This document shows, piece after piece, positions 62,509 to 64,000 of a stretch of 64,000 bases of DNA. Origin of the DNA: JAICMB01 sp035295125. Its GTDB lineage: Bacteria > Acidobacteriota > Terriglobia > Bryobacterales > Bryobacteraceae. A program made the translations under genes and the position numbers. Position 1 is the stretch's first letter, and every line of letters begins with the position of its first letter. The stretch spans positions 1-64,000 of the forward strand of contig DATGJP010000011.1 in the NCBI GenBank assembly GCA_035295125.1. The letters run 5' to 3'. The notes beneath the pieces are model-generated. The model saw only the letters and a list, made by a program, of their open reading frames with translations, made no database searches and was not told where the DNA came from.

Positions 62509-62835
62509 ACCACTCAGGCGCCGCGTCGTTGCCCGAGTGGCTAGCAGCGCGTTCGAGCCAAAACCTCCAATGAGTTTGGCGGATTGATTTCTATCGAGGA
62601 AGGTATCGCGGTTTCTGCCGAAGCCAGATCGAGTTGTATATCTTGTCTTATACCGAGTAACCGCGGTGTTCCCGCCAACGCGGCGAGTGATGCCACGCCG
62701 CTATGATCGCCGGGTGACCAAGTACCCGAAGGGGTACGCGGTCAACGAGCGGCCCGACCTCGATTCGGATCTCTAATATTCGTTTGCGGCGGCAGCACCC
62801 AGGCGACAGATTGAAATTGTAAAATAAGAGAATTT
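62509..62835. other. Intergenic stretch of the island
   Basis: No supported gene is seen. On the minus strand the frame of the neighbouring pseudogene stays open to about 62690 but has no start codon. On the plus strand a 28-codon frame from ATG 62690 to 62776 (MPRRYDRRVTKYPKGYAV...) looks like a gene remnant or a small unknown peptide. An AT-rich block at 62815-62835 lies just before the next gene. Confidence 0.4.
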
Positions 62836-63330
62836 ATGCAACAGCTTCTACCACTAGGGCCCGGTATGAATCCCGTACCGTGCAATGCGAATAGCGCCCC
62901 AGGGTTCGCACGCCGCGCTCGTACTAACCTGGGAACAGAGGTAAATGTCTGGGTTCCTGTTCCGAATGCACTCCCGGATCGGCAATACTTTTGTCATGGG
63001 CACTCTCTGGGGACTCACACCAACTTCGGATATACAGTTTTTTCCGGGGCGGATCTTCAGGCTGTTCTCAGAGATGAATGGTACCTCGTGGGCAATGTGC
63101 ATCATGCCCAGCCTGGCGACATAGTAGTCTGGCGCAACGTTAATGGAAATCATGGGCTTGTCGCGGACCACTCAGCGCGGATTGAGAGTCCCATTACGGC
63201 GATATCGAGCGACGGGATTGACGTTAGGTTGAGCAGCAAGAATGGCACGAATCCTTTGCAGCCGTCCGTTTCTCTCACTGACCTCGTCAAGATTTACGGC
63301 ACTACCTTCGAATTATGTCGACACAGGTAG
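62836..63330 (+). CDS. CHAP/NlpC-like putative cysteine peptidase
   Basis: A 164-residue protein without a family I can name firmly. A cysteine-histidine arrangement reads YFCHGHSLGTHTNFG at the front, PGDIVVWRN in the middle and GNHGLVADHS after it. That is the order Cys-helix, PGD-hydrophobic-W, strand-His seen in CHAP and NlpC/P60 amidases. It lacks a signal peptide. It sits in the decayed island near tRNA-Cys and could be a cargo or phage lysis-type gene. Base composition is more AT-rich than the neighbours. Confidence 0.6.
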   Translation: MQQLLPLGPGMNPVPCNANSAPGFARRARTNLGTEVNVWVPVPNALPDRQYFCHGHSLGTHTNFGYTVFSGADLQAVLRDEWYLVGNVHHAQPGDIVVWRNVNGNHGLVADHSARIESPITAISSDGIDVRLSSKNGTNPLQPSVSLTDLVKIYGTTFELCRHR

Positions 63331-63548
63331 GGAGATGCTGCTTCACATCGTGAATGCGAGCCTGTACGTCTCAGACGATTTTCGCGACGTCACCTCTTCG
63401 AAATGCGATCGTCGGCATGTGGGCAGGCTGGCCGGTGGCGCCGGTAAATCGTTAGCACGGAACCTCTCTCCCCGATTCTCTGTACCAAATCGTGTACAGG
63501 GCAATGCGCAGGATGCGCTAGTTGCTTATTCTTGAAGGAGATAGAGAA

Positions 63549-63623
63549 TGGAGGCGCGGGTCGGAATCGAACCGACGAATAAAGGTTTTGCAGACCTTGG
63601 CCTTACCACTTGGCTACCGCGCC
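63549..63623 (-). tRNA. tRNA-Cys (GCA), CCA encoded
   Basis: On the minus strand the acceptor GGCGCGG pairs with CCGCGCC. D-stem GCC/GGC, anticodon stem AAGGT/ACCTT with loop CTGCAAA (anticodon GCA), and T-stem GTCGG/CCGAC with loop TTCGATT are all present. The discriminator is U, as expected for Cys, and CCA is encoded (63549-63551). The upstream CDS ends inside its first ten bases. Its 3' end faces the decayed island. Confidence 0.97.
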
Positions 63624-64000
63624 GTTAGTGTGAGACTCCTCTTGGTACCGTAGCGCGTAGCCGATGTCGAAGTCAATTCCGGAACTATCGGCAGCAGCAC
63701 ATGCGAGGGGAACTGGTGCCCGTGATACACGATCTGTTCAGCCTTGCGCAGACTCACTTCGTCCGCTACGGGACGTCCCGTGTTGGGATTTCGGTCGAAG
63801 CGCGGGAAATTGCTGCTTGAAATCTCCACCCGGATGCGATGCCCCGGAAGAAACACATTGCTTGTCACGCCCGCATCGATGGTCAGCGCATAGGTTTCGG
63901 CGGATTGGACCGGAGGCGCGACCTTGTCAATCCCGTTCCGGTATCGCATGCGCAGCAACCCGTCGGTCAGGTTGACAGCCGAGCCGTTCGGGAAGACATC
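63614..64000 (-). CDS. CocE/NonD family hydrolase, C-terminal part
   Basis: The open frame continues past the window edge; 128 residues are seen. It matches the C-terminal jelly-roll of X-Pro dipeptidyl-peptidase/cocaine-esterase-like hydrolases: NGSAVNLTDGLLRMRYRNG, VFLPGHRIRVEISSSNFPRF, DRNPNTG and VYHGHQFPSHVLLPIVP. The last 18 residues after LPIVP are a tail that reads into the tRNA, so the stop TAG falls at tRNA positions 8-10. Catalytic residues lie outside the window. Confidence 0.88.
   Translation of the reverse strand, partial: DVFPNGSAVNLTDGLLRMRYRNGIDKVAPPVQSAETYALTIDAGVTSNVFLPGHRIRVEISSSNFPRFDRNPNTGRPVADEVSLRKAEQIVYHGHQFPSHVLLPIVPELTSTSATRYGTKRSLTLTAR

Noticed and set aside
63242..63535. 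97-codon plus-strand frame after the CHAP/NlpC-like gene
   Set aside because: It overlaps that gene in another frame, lacks a ribosome site and has no protein-like pattern.
1..64000. CRISPR arrays, rRNA genes, integrases or complete prophage
   Set aside because: No regularly spaced direct repeats, rRNA signatures, recombinase motifs or phage structural genes were seen anywhere in the window.

Overview
The window looks like chromosome of an Acidobacteriota member of the Solibacter/Bryobacter type. GC is high. Several families that expanded in that lineage are present: an acidobacterial VWFA-related protein (TIGR03436 type), a Solibacter TIGR03435 protein, an orphan duplicated permease (ADOP, TIGR03434 type), BACON-like and SBBP-propeller secreted proteins, carboxypeptidase-regulatory-domain proteins, and a PknB-type kinase fused to TPR repeats. 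The assignment rests on reading the proteins, not on a search.

Layout. 0-6.8 kb: a fused dihaem/ferredoxin-reductase membrane protein, two secreted proteins, a zinc-finger thioredoxin and a GT28 glycosyltransferase. 6.9-13.2 kb: MATE transporter, gamma-glutamylcyclotransferase-like protein, two divergent stand-alone response regulators, PduO-type cobalamin adenosyltransferase, a YggX-like protein and a serine beta-lactamase-fold protein. 13.1-19.6 kb (minus): a tightly packed run of a secreted BACON-like protein, an AlaX editing protein, a secreted protein with a possible ACG start, a YhcG-type nuclease and an ATP-grasp enzyme. 19.6-25.2 kb: thioesterase, EthD, APC permease, CCA-adding/poly(A) polymerase and an MBL hydrolase.

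25.3-32.4 kb (minus) is the most interesting stretch. It is a seven-gene array around NAD chemistry: NAD(P)HX epimerase/dehydratase, TsaE, two proteins sharing a duplicated double-zinc-ribbon module (one with a long helical-repeat tail), an SPFH/band-7 protein, a divergent NAD-kinase-like protein and a Nudix-plus-winged-helix (NrtR-like) protein. A near-consensus sigma70 promoter inside a nested palindrome splits it before the SPFH gene. I propose it as a candidate undescribed membrane-associated NAD homeostasis or stress system; the function is inference.

32.5-43.7 kb: SBBP protein, purN-purM, three translationally coupled amidohydrolase paralogues of which only the middle one keeps its metal-binding HxH, a GHMP kinase, Dtd, a TIGR03435 protein, and a small secreted protein behind a textbook MerR-type promoter. 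43.8-59.7 kb: ADOP permease, Tat-exported HisC-like aminotransferase and Tat-exported amidohydrolase, a haem-bearing terpenoid-cyclase-fold protein, AraC regulator, TPR proteins, an aspartoacylase-like protein, two SIMPL proteins and a Ser/Thr kinase.

59.8-63.6 kb is a small decayed island between tRNA-Cys(GCA) and an imperfect copy of that tRNA's 3' end. It holds a twice-frameshifted DUF559 nuclease, an intact IS630 element inserted in another frameshifted gene, and a CHAP/NlpC-like protein. The window ends in the C-terminal part of a CocE/NonD hydrolase whose stop codon lies inside the tRNA.
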